64,000 nucleotides of DNA from Bugula neritina (lineage: Eukaryota; Bryozoa; Gymnolaemata; Cheilostomatida; Bugulidae). Positions 11,763-26,700 of the stretch are shown here, piece by piece. Under the pieces are notes generated by a model. The model was given only the letters and a program-made list of their open reading frames with translations. It did no database searches and was not told the origin of the DNA. The stretch is from assembly GCA_964035545.1 (NCBI GenBank), contig OZ037771.1, forward strand, positions 7,668,690 through 7,732,689, written 5' to 3'. The translations under genes were made by a program, and so were the position numbers. How positions within the stretch are numbered: the stretch's first letter is position 1; every line of letters starts with the position of its first letter.

Positions 11763-14700
11763 CTTTAAATATTTTAAAACTAAATATATGCTGTTGTTTG
11801 CAGACATCAAAATTTTTATTTTTTTAAAATATACTAGATGGAAAACTAGAACAAATGTTATTCAAATAAAATATCAAGAAATTCTGTTCTAACAGAGATA
11901 ATAGAAAGGTATCAAATCTGAAAAAACATAATATAATGTGCAGGAAGCTTATAAAAAGTATTATATATGAAATAGAGAACTCAGTAAAGCTCATTCACTC
12001 TGCATCTTATACTATGACTATATCAAACTGCGACTATACTATACTATTACATGACGATGTTATACTATGACTATACTATACTATGACTATACAATAACAT
12101 GACTATAATATTACACTATGACTATATTATACTATGACTATACTACACTATGACTATAATATACTATGACTATACTATGACTATACTATACTATAACTAT
12201 ATTATTCTATGACTATATTATACTATTGTAGTAATTTGTGCAATTACTGAGCGTGAGTTATTTACTTGCGTATAGTTAGCTGGTTATTCTGCTATCAATT
12301 ACTAGGGTAGCTGTCGAGTACTTATATTTATTATCCACAATAAAGCATAAAACAAACATCACATCAAATTATCCTATACAACAGTCAACTACTAACACAT
12401 GTTACTACTTTAAGCCTCCGCTTACAACAACGTGATATAATGTTAATAACCCGGGAAGTGTCACGTGAATCGGAAGCATATCTTCCGGAGCTGCTAATTG
12501 GTTGCTACATAATGGTCTAAGTATTCCAAAAGTAGGGAGAGGACGATTCCCGTATTTGTACTTTGCACTACTCACTACACCATGACTATACTATACTATG
12601 ACTATACTATACTATGACTATATTGTACTATGACTATATTATACTATGACTATAATATACTATGACTATATTATACTATGGCTACATATTATATTATGAC
12701 TATATTATACTATGACTATACTATAACTAGTCACTACACCTATACTACTGTGACTACACCACACTGACTAATATGAAAACAGCCTCCTCTGAATAGGAAT
12801 TGATGTCACAGGAAGTTACTCACAATATCAAATAAGTCAGCAAGATCACGATGACAGCCATGTCTGTGTAAAGTCCTGACAAGTGTTCTTATCAATAATG
12901 AGCCACCGTAATCAAACTTCATAGAAGCACTGTCTATTAAAATAACACAATGAGTTGAATAGTAAATATTACACAGTGTAAAGTAACAGTGAGTGACACT
13001 ATCCAGTAAAAACTGGTGAGAAATGCTAATTGAAAATTTGAAAATTGGGTTATTTCAGCAACGAAAGGTATATCTTGAGAAAGTCACATGACTGGTGGGT
13101 TTCAAAACTACTTGATGGTGATTGGGAGTTGTGGCCCATGGTTTAGGTGAAAAGGGATTAACCACACAGAATTGTTTGTAACTTAATCGTCTCACTTTAA
13201 ATTAAAAACATTCAGCTAGAGAAAATACTTAGCCGAGTATTTTTAGGCAGCAGAGTATAAACTGTACAGACTAGTGTATCACAGATTACATGAAAACTAG
13301 ATAACTGTAACTCACACACAAATGGTCTATGTACTCAGTTCAGGTTTATGAAAGGTCATGTGATTAGACAGCACACCACAGCTGCTACCTGCTCTTTTTA
13401 TTCTATTTGTTACTAATTTTCAATTGAATAATGGATTTGCGTTTAAAATTTTGGCCGATAACACCCTGAGCAAACTTTATTAATAAAATTATGACAATCC
13501 TAAAATGATGCAAGAAATATTCGTTTCTTTCGGTGGACAAAATTCTTACTTTCAAAGCATGAGTGAAGGATTAGAAGGTCGTCAACATCAAAGTTCCTCT
13601 GTCCAGTTGAAGTCTCAGCTTCCTGTTGATGAGTTTTGAGAGCAGAAAGTTCTGGTGAGGAGGAGTTGGTACTCTGTTGAATATTCTGCTCAGTTTGACT
13701 GACTGAGTTACCTGATTGATTAGTAACACATGTGATATACCAACCAGTATTCTATGTATATGTATGAAGACTAGAGTATCATATAATACAGTATTACAAT
13801 AGTATAATATATTCTTACTCGTATCATATCTACACTCACCAACTCTGCACGCCTGAATAACCACAACTTTAGGCTTGCCGGCCATGTTGGGAAAATTTGT
13901 AGAGTTAATGAGACTGTAGATCTGTGTTAGATAGACTGGCTGTGAGTCAACTCCATGAATCATTCCATTAGCTCCGTGTGCAAACAGAAACAGGAAGAAC
14001 ATACCATAAGTGTTATGAATCTCATCTCTTGTCTCTGATTGAATACACTGGAGTATCTCCTGTATATGAATATAACACAACACACACAATATACAAACTC
14101 AAGCAAGCATATTTGTCACATCTCGTACTAGCCTCTAGGAAGTTAGCTCCGTGAAACAAAAGTTAGCCTAAAAGCGAAGATTCTGCATTTCCCGAACTTG
14201 ATAACTGATTCAATAGACAAGTCTGCAGGCTATTATAACAGTGAAGTGAGACATTAACCACTATTAACTAGTCACACTACGTGATAAGAAAAGGGAGACA
14301 ACTACAAGTAAATAGAAATATACCTCAGCTGTGAGATCCTTCTGCTTCACAACCTCAAATCTCATCTTCCTGAACAGAGCAAATGTGTTGTCAACATCAT
14401 AACTAGAGCCAAGTCTCTGTCCTATATTTCTATACTTGTTGTTGTTTATAATCAGAGCTCTTCCTCTGAATGGACTCGTCATCTTGTATATCTGTAGATA
14501 CAGACTATGTAATTAGTTTAGTACTTATTCATCTCATATTATAAGCAACTGAAGAATAATGAGTTAAAAATCATCCATGAGTAGACTAATATGGTTTCGG
14601 ACATATTGTGTGGCTTTAACACAGGTGCCAGCCTTAACAGTGCTGGGAAAATTGAAAGTACAACCTGGCAGTTTGTTCCATAGATTAGTGACCATCATTC

Positions 14701-17700
14701 ATACTTACCGTACCGTAGGCCGTAACAGCAAATATCAGCCATTTTTACAAATGTCTGAGCTTCCTGTATGGCATTGTGGTACGTTAGGATCAAGCGCTGC
14801 TTGATTCAAAAATGTTGCGGCGGCTTTCTATTGGACAGAAAAACTTTTGCGTCAACGCTCAAGGAGAGCCAAGGCTATACAGAGATAACAGAGAGGAGAG
14901 CCAAGGCTATAGAGAGACAATAGAGAAGAGAGCCAAGGCTATACAGAGATAACAGAAAAGAGAGCCAAGGCTATACAGAGATGACAGAGAGGAGAGCCAA
15001 GGCTATAGAATATTCAACATGACATACAAACCTCTGAAGTGTTGATGAAGAGAGACTTGATACTCTGATTAGTAGTAGGAACTAGTGTCAACTTGGTAAG
15101 ATCTTCTGAAGTGGAGGTAGTACCTTCTTCTTCGTCCGAAACATCACTCAGTACATCATCAGTACCAACAGTATGAGTAGCAGCTCCACTGTGTCCAATA
15201 TTATCTACATGTACAGGAAACATCACATAAACAGCTCACAGAAATGTAATGAAACCAGCAACCTACAGGAACAACTTCAACTGTCAATAACAAACATGGA
15301 GAATCAGAAAGGAAGAAAGTTATTCCTAATCAATTCACTAGAAGTAAGTTTAACTCAAGATACCTGGTGGCTTGTAGTTGGTCTTCACAAAGTCACTCAG
15401 TTTCTGCAGCTCATCTCCAGAAAGCTGAAAAACTGCAATATAAGTATGAATTATGGAGGTTGCTATTACTTGGACAGTACATCGCCATCTAAATATTCTA
15501 TAAATAACCCAACAGAAGACAATCATACTAACTTGGGTGTAAAAGACAAGCTGGGATATCTCTGTATTTTCCACATCTACCAGGTGATGAATCTGAAGTC
15601 ATGGGAAGGGATTCACCATACTTTGGAGGTCGACACCAGGGTGGGTTGATGAACCTCTTTGGTCGCTTTTCTCCAACCAATGGGCAGTGAGCACACAAGT
15701 TGATACAGGTAATTTTACTTGCTCCCCACCATAAGTTGAAGTACTTTACGGTTGAATGAACTGAAGTGGTCAACATCCTCCAAGCATTGCCTATCTGTCG
15801 ACAAGCAGACGTTACGGAGATACTGAGTTTACAAGATTTGTAGTCATGCAGCAACTGCAGGGTGTAAGCTTCGTCTCTCAGCTCCACTCCATTCTTTTTC
15901 ACAGCTTTTTCACTACAATCCTGGATATCATTGAGAAGTTTCACAGAAATCTGGTGGTAAACGTACTGAGGGGGAGTCAGGCCACCAAACAACATGTCTA
16001 CTGACAGCTTTACAGGTTGTCTCCTGGAGGCAGTCAAGTCGGTGAAATACTCCTGTGAGCAGTATGGCATAGTGTAACTTAGTTTCTGGGATGAATCTTT
16101 CATCTCGAATAACAACTGGAAAGATTGCAGCAATGCGACTGCCACCTTCATCTTGTCACTCGTGGTGAAGCTGGTCTCTGCTATCAGAAGATGCTGAAAC
16201 AGCTTCTCACCCATCCCGCCAGTTCGAACAAACTCTTGAGCCAAATTATTAAACTCTGTTTTATTTTCTGTCAACAGAATATCAAGTGAATCCTCTTCAA
16301 TCGCTGACCGTCGATTGCTCCACACTTCCTTCTCGTGAGTGAAGAATACGTGGAGCAGCTTTGTAACCACGGAGATGTCGTAGAATACCAGAGACTGCAA
16401 ACTCTCCCTATCCTGGTACCAAATGAGATGGCCGCTGTTATGCATGTATGACAGAATCACTCTCAGCTGGTCTTCACTTTCCAACTTGCATTCAGTGACA
16501 AGTTGAAGCACTTCTGGAAATGTCTTGTAACTTCCATGGAATGAGTTGAATGTTTGAGCAACTTTTCTCCACAGAGTAGGCACCTTCTTCACGACTAGTT
16601 TACTATCAGATATGATATGACTTCTCAGCTGATCAAACACCTCTTCATATTCATCACCCACAACATATATATCTTGTTCTTGAAACATCTCTTGGCACTG
16701 AAAAAGAAAAACTTGTGCAAAGGAGCTGGAATAATTCTCTTTAGAATTTTCTTCTAGTTGTATCAAATTGAATACACTTTTGGTGTGGAAAAAGAACAGC
16801 CTTTTTAGCTCTTCAAATCCATCTGCACTGTAAGCATCTCGGTGAGTGAAAACCAGTTTGGGTGCTCTGAGCCCGGGATTGGCCAGGTACAGATGTGAGA
16901 GCCAATCAAAATATGTGCATCGAACTGCTTCATTACCATTCACTTCTAAACAGAGCTCTTCAAACTCTTTTAGATTCACAACCACAATAGGAATACAGTT
17001 CTGTTTCAACGTGAACTGGTAGGTAGATTGGTATATTTTATTGCCACCAAAATCTATGAACTGAAGAACATTGTCACCAACCACTAACTTTTCCATATTG
17101 AAGACACGAGTTATTTCATCTTCCACTGCATCAGCCGCTCTATTGGTTAATTTCCTTTTGCCATCTGATCCCACCAGCGTTTTAGTCAGGCTGGTTTTGC
17201 CAGACAGCGATCTACCCACTAGAGCGACCGTAGCTTCAGAAACTTCTACATGACCACCAGAACTAAGATCGTTATAATACTGTCTGATAGCTGGTAGTCC
17301 GTCTACACACACAGCATAAGGTGGAGATGTGAGTGATACACACATGTAGCAGTACAGTTTAGTCAGATTAGGCATGTTGAGAAGTTGAGGAGTTAAAGAT
17401 GTCATCTGAGAGTTGAGTGACAAGTCTAAGACTTGGAGATTCTTGAGTTGACCAACACTACCAAGTAAGTATACAGTATAACTTTAGTATTATTCTATAT
17501 CAAATGTGTTATGTTTAAAAGTAAAACTTGATTGAATACATAATAGTTAGGTATCTAATATAGCCTGAGAGAGAAATAGTGTTTGACAGCACAACTGTTG
17601 CAAATGACTAGAACACAGGCCAAACTGAAAATATACCGATTACTTGACTTAACAGTAAAACTATTACAGTGAAAAAATAGAGTATTGAGTCACAATTTAC

Positions 17701-20700
17701 AAATTGTGTTACATGTAAAAACTTTGGATCTACAATAATACAATTGTAATATATGGAAATTGTATTATTGCAAAACTATTAAAGCCATGCGTAAAAGTTT
17801 TGACACCCTCATACATTTTTGCAGCTTTGAAAAATGGCTAAACAGGATGTTCAATCTCCTAATGTTTCAAACAATTTAAAGTAATGCCATAATGTTACAT
17901 ATGGTATTGTGTGTTGTTTTGTAATCTAACTAAACACATTTAAACAATTTCAAATAGATAAACTATATTTGCTCTTAGAAGTTCCTGATATGAAGTAAAT
18001 TTTCCTGTGTTGTTTACCCATTTAGGTTAATTTTTGCCTTCATACCATTGTACATTCAAGGCAAAATAGTGTATTGTGAATGAATATTTACAAAGTTTCA
18101 ATCTGGGAACAAACATTGCGCAACTTAAAATGAAACTGTATTACAGACTGAGTAAGCAGCAATGACATAATATACCTCACAATTCTACTATTTTCTAAAC
18201 TCAAACTTCACTTCATTATGATGAGTGGTGGAAGACAAAATTTTAGTAGACAGCAGTCATCAAACTAAGAAGTGTAATGTTTTGAATGTTAACTGCATGC
18301 ATTAGAGTTGTTTGTTATTACTGCATGAATCAGATGATTTTTGGCAACTGTATGATGTCATATTCTGCATGTATATAACATGAAGATTTACAAATAAATA
18401 GTTAGTTTTAGCTCTCAACGAAGTGTAGTCTCTACAGCATAAATATAATAACTGCAACTTAACACAACATAAAAAGAAGTACTAAAAGAAAGAAGTAATT
18501 AGGTTTGGTTTTGCAGCATTACAGAAAACTGGGGAGTGAGTTTTGGAATGTTATGACATTGGTGATTTCATACTTATAATTGGCTCATGAAAATTACTAC
18601 TCTATGGCAAGAACTGGTGAAATAAAAATTTCTGAAAGATAAATTCATGCTGCCAGCTTTGTGGAGATTATGCAGAAAAAAGCAACTTTAGAGAAAGTAT
18701 AAAAAATTTACTTTCTACCATACTTTCCTAGTAAAAGAGAGGAAGTTCAAGTACTTCAGTGGCCCATGCAAAAGTTAAAATAGATTTATAGACAATACAA
18801 AGAAAAGTAGCTGAGATAAAACCAACTGACATGGTCCATTTAGCTAGAACTGTCATCAATGCATGGTACAGGATGTGAGATAAACTACAAAATCAGCTGT
18901 GCTAGTGGAGAATATGTCAGCCTACTGCCTAGCAGTCATTGGTGCTAATAGTTACTCACTCACACTGAAACACTGACATGTTATGTGCAAGAATCTTTTC
19001 ACACACAGAAGACATCCCATTCTACAATCTTCTTCATTTTGCTAACCAAATAAAGAGAAAATTTCAATTCACGCATAATTATGTTTTAGTGCAAAATTTG
19101 ATGGTAAAGGGCTTTTTAGCACTTTTCTATCAATAATCTCGTGTTATACAGTTGAAAATTATCTAGAGTTGTAGCTCAGCCAATCAGTTCCATTATATAC
19201 ATATTCAAATATTTTTAGCATGTAAAATTTCAGAAATTGCAAATAAAGATGTAAACTTGTAAACAATTTGGGGGTGTCAAAACTTTTACTCGTGACTGTA
19301 TAATATATTGCAAGCTGCAATCAGATTTATTCAAACTTAGTAATCTCTATAGTTTATATAAAATAGATGATCATATATGATATCTTATATGTTTACATAA
19401 TAGTAAAACATATATAACTAATATAACTCACCTGTCTGATAATGTATGTAAGTGACAGTCCTCTAGACTTAACTGTGTAAGTGACTCCATCTTTGGTATC
19501 ACCTCAGGTAATGTTCCTAACTTATTACCAGACACAACTAATGTGTGTAGATGTGTGAGTTGGGAGAGACTGTAATATACATACAATATACCATGACTAT
19601 AATTATACAAGTTACAGGAATATTATATGGTAGATATGCGGTGACTCTAAATTATTATTGCCTTGCAGGTAAGAATTGTGTCAGTTATCTCTGTTTTAGT
19701 ATTATATCCACTTCATCACTAGAGAGTAGGTATGCTGGGACTTCTAGTATCACTTCTATTATACTTTATTATATGTTTACATAATAGTAGAACATATATA
19801 ACTAATATAACTCACCTGTCTGGTAATATATGTAAGTCACAGTACTGTAGAAATATCTCTGTAAGTGACTCCATCTTTGGTATTACCTCAGGTAATGTTC
19901 CTAACTTATTCTCAGACACATCTAATGTGTGTAGATGTGTGAGTTGGGAGAGACTGTAATATACATACAATATACCATGACTATAATTATACAAGTGACA
20001 GGTATCTTATATGATAGATATGCAGTGAGTCTCAATTATTATTGCTTTGTAACTTGTAAGTATGAATTGGGTAAGTTATTAGCATTTGAGTATTATATTC
20101 ACTTTATCACTAGAGAGTGGGTATGCTGGGACTACTAGTATTAATTTTATTCTACTTTATTATATATGTTTACATAATAGTAGACTATATATAACTAATA
20201 TAACTCACCTGTCAGGTAATGTGTGTAAGTAACAGTACTGTAGACGTAACTCTGTAAGTGACTCCATCTTTGGTATCATCTCAGGTAATGTTCCTAACTT
20301 ATTATAGGACACATTTAATGTGTGTAGATGTGTGAGTTGGGAGAGACTGTAATATACATACAATATACCATGACTATAATTATACAAGTTACAGGAATAT
20401 TATGTCAAACATGTTATGAGCTTTTATTATTTCTGCTCTGCAAGTATGAATTGTTTATAGTCTGGCAGAAAAACACCAATTTTTGACTTAGGTTCGCACC
20501 CCCGGATAAAGTTTTTTTCTCTCCTGATTATTCAAATATAGGGTCTAGGTAAATGTTTCCAGGTGGGTGTGGACTTCTTACCCTTGAGCATTTTGAGAAA
20601 TTCAAGATGGCCGCCAGGCACCAAATGATTTTTTCTAATTCAAATGTACCTACCCATTGGGGCTAAATTTAAGGTTCCAATGCTTTGAAATCTTTAGAAA

Positions 20701-23700
20701 TTAATATAATAAAGATGCATGTGCCTTTATCATATGCATTATTGAGTAATAGGCAAATGATACCCAAGGGTAACTAAGCTAAGCCTTAATCATTCATTTT
20801 TTCAAGTTTAACCTAGCCTTGCCGTGTTTATAATTTCCTTTTATCTCTGCATCAGTTTGTTCTAACTTCATAAAAGTTTACTATATGGTGTGATTTTATA
20901 TGCTGATTACAAGTATGTCCACCAAATAAAGCTGAAAGGAGTTCTGCAAACTTAAAATGCAACGTCATTGCCATATGAGTTGAATAGCAATTTATTTCCA
21001 ACTGGCATGCCTATCGAAAAGATTTGTTGAGCTGCCAACTTAATAGTTATTTTCAGTTTTAAAACTTTAGCTATGTTTTTTAAAGTTATAAAAAGGGGTC
21101 AAAAATTTTAATAACACAGCACCAAGGCTTCTTAACATAATTTAATTGCTTTATTATTGACACATCATTTATCTAAATATTGACATTTTTGCTTTCGAAA
21201 ACTATTTCTACAATCAGCCCATTTGACTTTTCCTCTAAAAGCATTTGCAACAGTTTTTTATAAATGAAAATGTATTTCATGCTGAGGGAAGTAATACATC
21301 TATTAGAACAGTGGTTCCCTACCTTTTTCATACCAATCCCCTTTCATTAACGTTTACTATTAATTTCTCCCCTTTTAATGACCTATGTTGGGTGCACTGG
21401 AACACTAATAGCTGAAAGTGGTTTGGTAGAAGTAGTTAATTCTACTTTTGGTTGTTTCTCCAAAATGCTAAATAGAAAAAGTTTCTCCAGAATGTACAAG
21501 GTTTGAGAATATTGGTGGGAGAACTGTTAAAGCTAGTCTTGATGAAAGTGTAATCACTAGCATGAAGGAGCTTGAAAAGATGTTGATTAAGATTGCAGAG
21601 AGCTCAAGAACAGCAAAACTGTGGGCCATGTGCTTTATTGGACCAATTTTTACCATCAACACCCACATCATATCTGTTAGAAAATGAGACTGGGCCTTAT
21701 ACCTAGCAATAGAAGAGGAAATGCACTATCTGCATAGCGTGGAGGTCATGCCACAAGATGTAAGGATTGAATTCGCGGCTGGTAACCACGCAATGCATCA
21801 TAAACGCGGCCAGCTCGACGGCATCTGGTCAGACATGACCATTGAGGTGACCTTTGTGAGATTTGGTCACAGCAAGGGGGAATCATTGGCATCACCACTA
21901 AATTTGAAACTCTCAAGGTGTGGGTGTACAGCACTTCTGCATGCAACAAAATATAGTATGGCCTCAGTGACATCAGGGATGAGTCTGAAATAAATGCTTT
22001 CACTACTCATAAGGATGAGATGCAATCAAGAATCCAATCTGATTCAAAGGACAGGGAGTCTGTCAAACGGAAGATTGAACTCTGCAGTGACCCACTAAAA
22101 GAATGATGCCACCCAGTTGCTCTTGTCAATATTGAAGCAGATAAGTGCAACTGAGATGAGGATGCTTAAAAAAATTTACAATATGAATTGGGAAGACCAT
22201 GTAACAAATGATAATATAAAGGAGGAGGCCAAAATAGAAGCTATCGCAATACACATGAGGAGAAGACCTCTTCAATAGTATGGACATGTGCGCAGAAGAG
22301 ATATGGAGGAAGATATTATAATGGTGGCTGAGATGAAGATACAGAGAAAGAGAAAGGGAGAGGGGGGAGGGGGCAAAAAAGGTTAACGGATACAGTGAAG
22401 GATGGCATACTGAAATGTGGCTTCTCAGATGAAGATGTTGACAATAGAATCAGATGACACTCTCTGATAGCACTTGGTGCCCTGCAAAACCGCTACTCAT
22501 CTTGGACAACGGCGTACTGGATGAGAAAGTCTGAGACAAAGCCCTATGATGAACAATTTGCTGCCTTCCCATGGTCTCTCAGGGGCAACAATGTAGAATA
22601 TTGGAAAGGGAGTCCAGTCATACTAAATGTCTTGGTAGAAGGAAAATGTGATTTGGTGACACTAGTGCTTTTTTCAGGATTACTATTCATACAAGCTACC
22701 AAGTTTATGCTATGTTGCTACAATTATGCAAAGTGCTCCTCCATGACATCTACAAGACAAAAGACTTGGGAAACCAAGGTCAGCAATGCTATTTGCGATG
22801 TGCCTTTAACTTATGTACTTTGCCTCCTACAGATGAAGCTATTGGACAATGTCACCAGAGCACACCTCCAGGTAGCCATATGAAACTGCGGCATTAAGCC
22901 CACTAGAACATTGGTAAGTGATAGGGAATCTAATAGAATCTCTTTTCCCAAAAGGATTATGAAATGATGTTGTGCTTACACCAGACAGTATTATGAAGTA
23001 GATCATGTTAGTTAATTTGGTGTACACTCGACGGCTCTAGCTTTTGGCGATTTTTTACAGTTTAGCTGCTATTGTATACAGATTTTTGCCTCAAACTATC
23101 AAAATTTTAACAAATAAAACTGAATAATTAAGGTTTTTCCAATTATGCATGATTTTCTATGTCTATTCCTAATTTATTATTACATTGAGATATTATATAG
23201 GCCGTGATGATTCACAAATTTATATTCAGCTCGTATGACAATGACGCCGCGCTTAAATGTTGCAGGACCTCTTCCCAGTCATTTTGTTATGCATAGATAG
23301 AATCAGCAAATTCTATTACCCCATATAGTAAGTTTCATGAATTTTGAGCAAACTTTAAAATGTTTGATCATAATCTGCTGATGTGTACTAAATAAAGTAA
23401 AATGGCCCAAATTCATTAAATGCTCCTGTGGAAGCCAACAATCATGTTAAACAACAAGATATGGCTATTCTAGTACATCTATCCCATGCACAGAGTTCTG
23501 CCCTTGTGAAGCAGTAACAGGAGTGTGCTGCAATGAACTAACATTTCTAACAAATACTAATGTTAAAAAAAAATGAAAAAGGTGTTTAATATGAACATGA
23601 GTGAAAGTTTGTCGCATTTGTACGATTATATATACGTTCAATTTTAACTTTAGCTGAGCAATATGTTGCATCTGTATCTTTTTTTCACTTTTTATTTCCT

Positions 23701-26700
23701 GGCAATAAGTAATGTTTTTTTTCTATATCTGCCCAGTGCCCAAACAGTCATTCAAAAACCTTGTATCATTTCTCTGCACCATATGTGATGTTTTATTGAA
23801 GCAATTCCGATTTTTGAGCTGAAAAACATGTCTCTTAGCTCTTTACTTTGATTTCTTTTTTACTGGCATTGCACATATTCATTCTAAAAATGCACATCTA
23901 TTTTAATCATCAAAAAAATTTTGTTTTTGCAACATAATATAGACTTTATGCCGACTAGATTACGATTTTTTCATAATTGGCGGCCATCTTGGATTTCTCG
24001 AAATGCTCAAGGGTGGCAGGTCCACACCCACCTGGAAACATCTACCTGGACCCTCAAGATAAATAATCAAAAGAGAAAAAAACTTTATCCGAGATTGCGA
24101 ACCTAACCCCCAGTTCTGCCAGACTATTAAGTTATTAGTGCTTATGAATTCAATTTAAAACTGGAGAGTTGGTATGCTGAGATTACTAGTATCAGTTTTA
24201 TTATACTTTATTATATGTTTACATAATAGTAGAACATATATAACTAAGATATCTCACATGTCTGGTAATGTATGTAAGTGACAGTCCTCTAGACTTAACT
24301 CTGTAAGTGACTCCATCTTTGGTATCACCTCAGGTAATGTTTCTAACTTATTCTCAGAAACATCTAATGTGTGTAGATGTGTGAGTTGGGAGAGACTGTA
24401 ATATATATACGATATACCATGACTATAATTATACAAGTTACAGGAATGGTATACGGCAGATATGCAGTGAATATAAATTATTATTGCCTTGTAAGTATGA
24501 ATTGGGTACATTATTTGCATTTGAGTATTATATCCACTATATTATTAGAGAGTTGGTATGCTGGGACTACTAGTAATAATTTTATCATACTTTATTATAT
24601 GTTTACATAATAGTAGAACATATATAACTAATATAACTCACCTGTCAGGTAATGTGTGTAAGTAACAGTACTGTAAATGTAACTCTGTAAGTGACTCCAT
24701 CTTTGGTATCACCTCAGGTAATGTTCCTAACATATTATAAGACACATCTAATGTGTGTAGATGTGTGAGTTGAGAGAGACTGTAATATACATACAATATA
24801 CCATGACCATAAATATACAAGTTACAGCAATGGTATGCAGTGGGTTTATAACATTATAGCTTTTCAAGTATGAGATGTGGAACTTATTTTTGTTTTTGTT
24901 CAATTTATTACTGTAAAGTTGGTATGCTGGGACTACCAGTTTCAGTTATATTATACTTTATTATATGTTTACATTATAGTAGATTATATATAACTAATAT
25001 GTCTCACCTGTCTGGTAATGTATGTAAGTCACATTCCCGTAGATTTAACTCTGTAAGTGACTCCATCTTTGGTATCACCTCAGGTAATGTTCCTAACTTA
25101 CTAAAAGACACATCTAATGTGTGTAAATGTGTGAGTTGGGAGAGACTGTAATATACATACAATATACCATGACTATAATTATACAAGTTACAGAAATATT
25201 ACGTTAAACATACTTTGAGGTTATATAAGGTGAAGAACAAAAACAAGGACCAAGAAAAACACAGCTAACTGCCTGAGACTTGGAACTTGGAACTAGAATG
25301 ACCCTCCTAGCTGTTCCAAACTTCAAGCTTCTCGGCCACTGCCAATGGGCCATGCAATTTGCAGATGATGTAATGCTGTGCAATGGATAGGCAAATAGAG
25401 TGATAGGTTAGAAGAACAGAGAAAAGAAAATTAGAAGATGCTGGACTAAAGCTGGGCAGAATCAAGACCGAGTACATGCTACCAGTGAGAATAGATAACA
25501 AGGAGAAGAAGAAATACTATGACTGAGATAACTACAGTGCTCTGCCTGAGACTAGTGCTTTCAAATGTCTTGCAACTATAATAATCAGAATGGTGGGTTG
25601 TGGCACTGAAGTAGCTAGGAGGATTGGAGTGACTTGGGACAAGTGGAAGGATCTCTCAGAAGTGCTGTGCGATAAGAAGGTATCAACTAAACATACAGTA
25701 CTTCTGTTTAGAATATCCATTCTGTATGGTAATGAAACCTGGTCAGTTACTCATGGGATGGAAGACGGGATGAAGACAGTAGAAATGATACACAATTTTG
25801 GGATAACTTACGAGGAGTTGATGAATTGTATCCACCATATTACTGGAGAGTTGGTATGCTGGGACTACTAGTATCAGTTCTATTCTACTCTATTATATAT
25901 GTACATAGAATTAGAACACAGAGGGAATGTAGTATACTTACATACAAAATTAGCAATTAGACCAAAGTAAATATGGGAAGAAAGTGCTTTTTAAGAGATT
26001 AGATGATTCAGTGTAACAAATTGCTAAATCAAAAGAAGTTGTAACAATTTTCCTGTAAAGAGAATGTTGAAGATGGGTTTTGCTCTGCATGGCCCGACTT
26101 TGCTGCCAAGGTACCCACCTGAGAATTACTGAATACAGAAGGAGAGTAAAAAAGTTGGACAAAAAAAGTAGATAAATCTCTGTAGCTTCAATTCACTTAA
26201 ACTTGACTCTGATGCAAGTAAATTATGATGCAGTATAAAACTGGCCATAGGTGTGATAGTAGCTGTAAGGCAGGCAATAACAGGTAGGCCTAACTACAAC
26301 TACTTTGAGATAATGAGAATAAAGTGTTCACATCCCTGGACTAAGTATAAAGTGATTATAAAAGCTGGAGATACAATTGAGATAATGCTGATAGGTAGGA
26401 AGGGAGATCTTATGTCAGAGTGACTCTAGATTATTACTCATATGCATATATAAACTATAGCTGTGTTCAGAACACATTAAATATAGTTGATTGTTTTACT
26501 CCATATTTCATTACATCTAAAAATATAGAATTTTATCTAACAATTTCAACAACTTGAACAACTTCTAAAGTACCGACAATACACTGAAAGAAACGAAGAC
26601 AAAACTAATAGCAGTGAATACTTTGAAGAATATGAAACAAACTTAAGGCTACAAGCTCTGCAAGTAATATTATATTTGATTTGTGATTTCCTTAATGAAT

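Larger units (their letters stand above)
20458..24126. mobile_element. 3.7-kb DNA transposon with about 150-bp terminal inverted repeats
   Basis: The left arm (20458-20615) and right arm (23979-24126) are inverted copies with few differences. Both begin TAGTCTGGCAG and end at a CAAGATGGCCGCC-type motif. A TTA direct repeat flanks it (20455-20457, 24127-24129), which would fit a PIF/Harbinger-type 3-bp target site. The paralogous introns at about 3060 and 57395 lack it. The interior has only decayed coding sequence (about 21450-22900), including a GQLDGIWSDMTIE segment that I cannot assign and an RTE fragment near 22150. No intact transposase is visible. Confidence 0.7.

Noticed and set aside
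13290-13390. Possible extra exon between the p20/p10 linker and the p10 exon.
   Set aside because: All frames carry stops, and joining 13550 directly to 12933 gives the normal p10 length and phase.
21307-21410. A CAGTGGTTCCC motif that resembles a hAT end inside the long-repeat transposon.
   Set aside because: No matching inverted end or 8-bp duplication found nearby, so it is at best a fragment.
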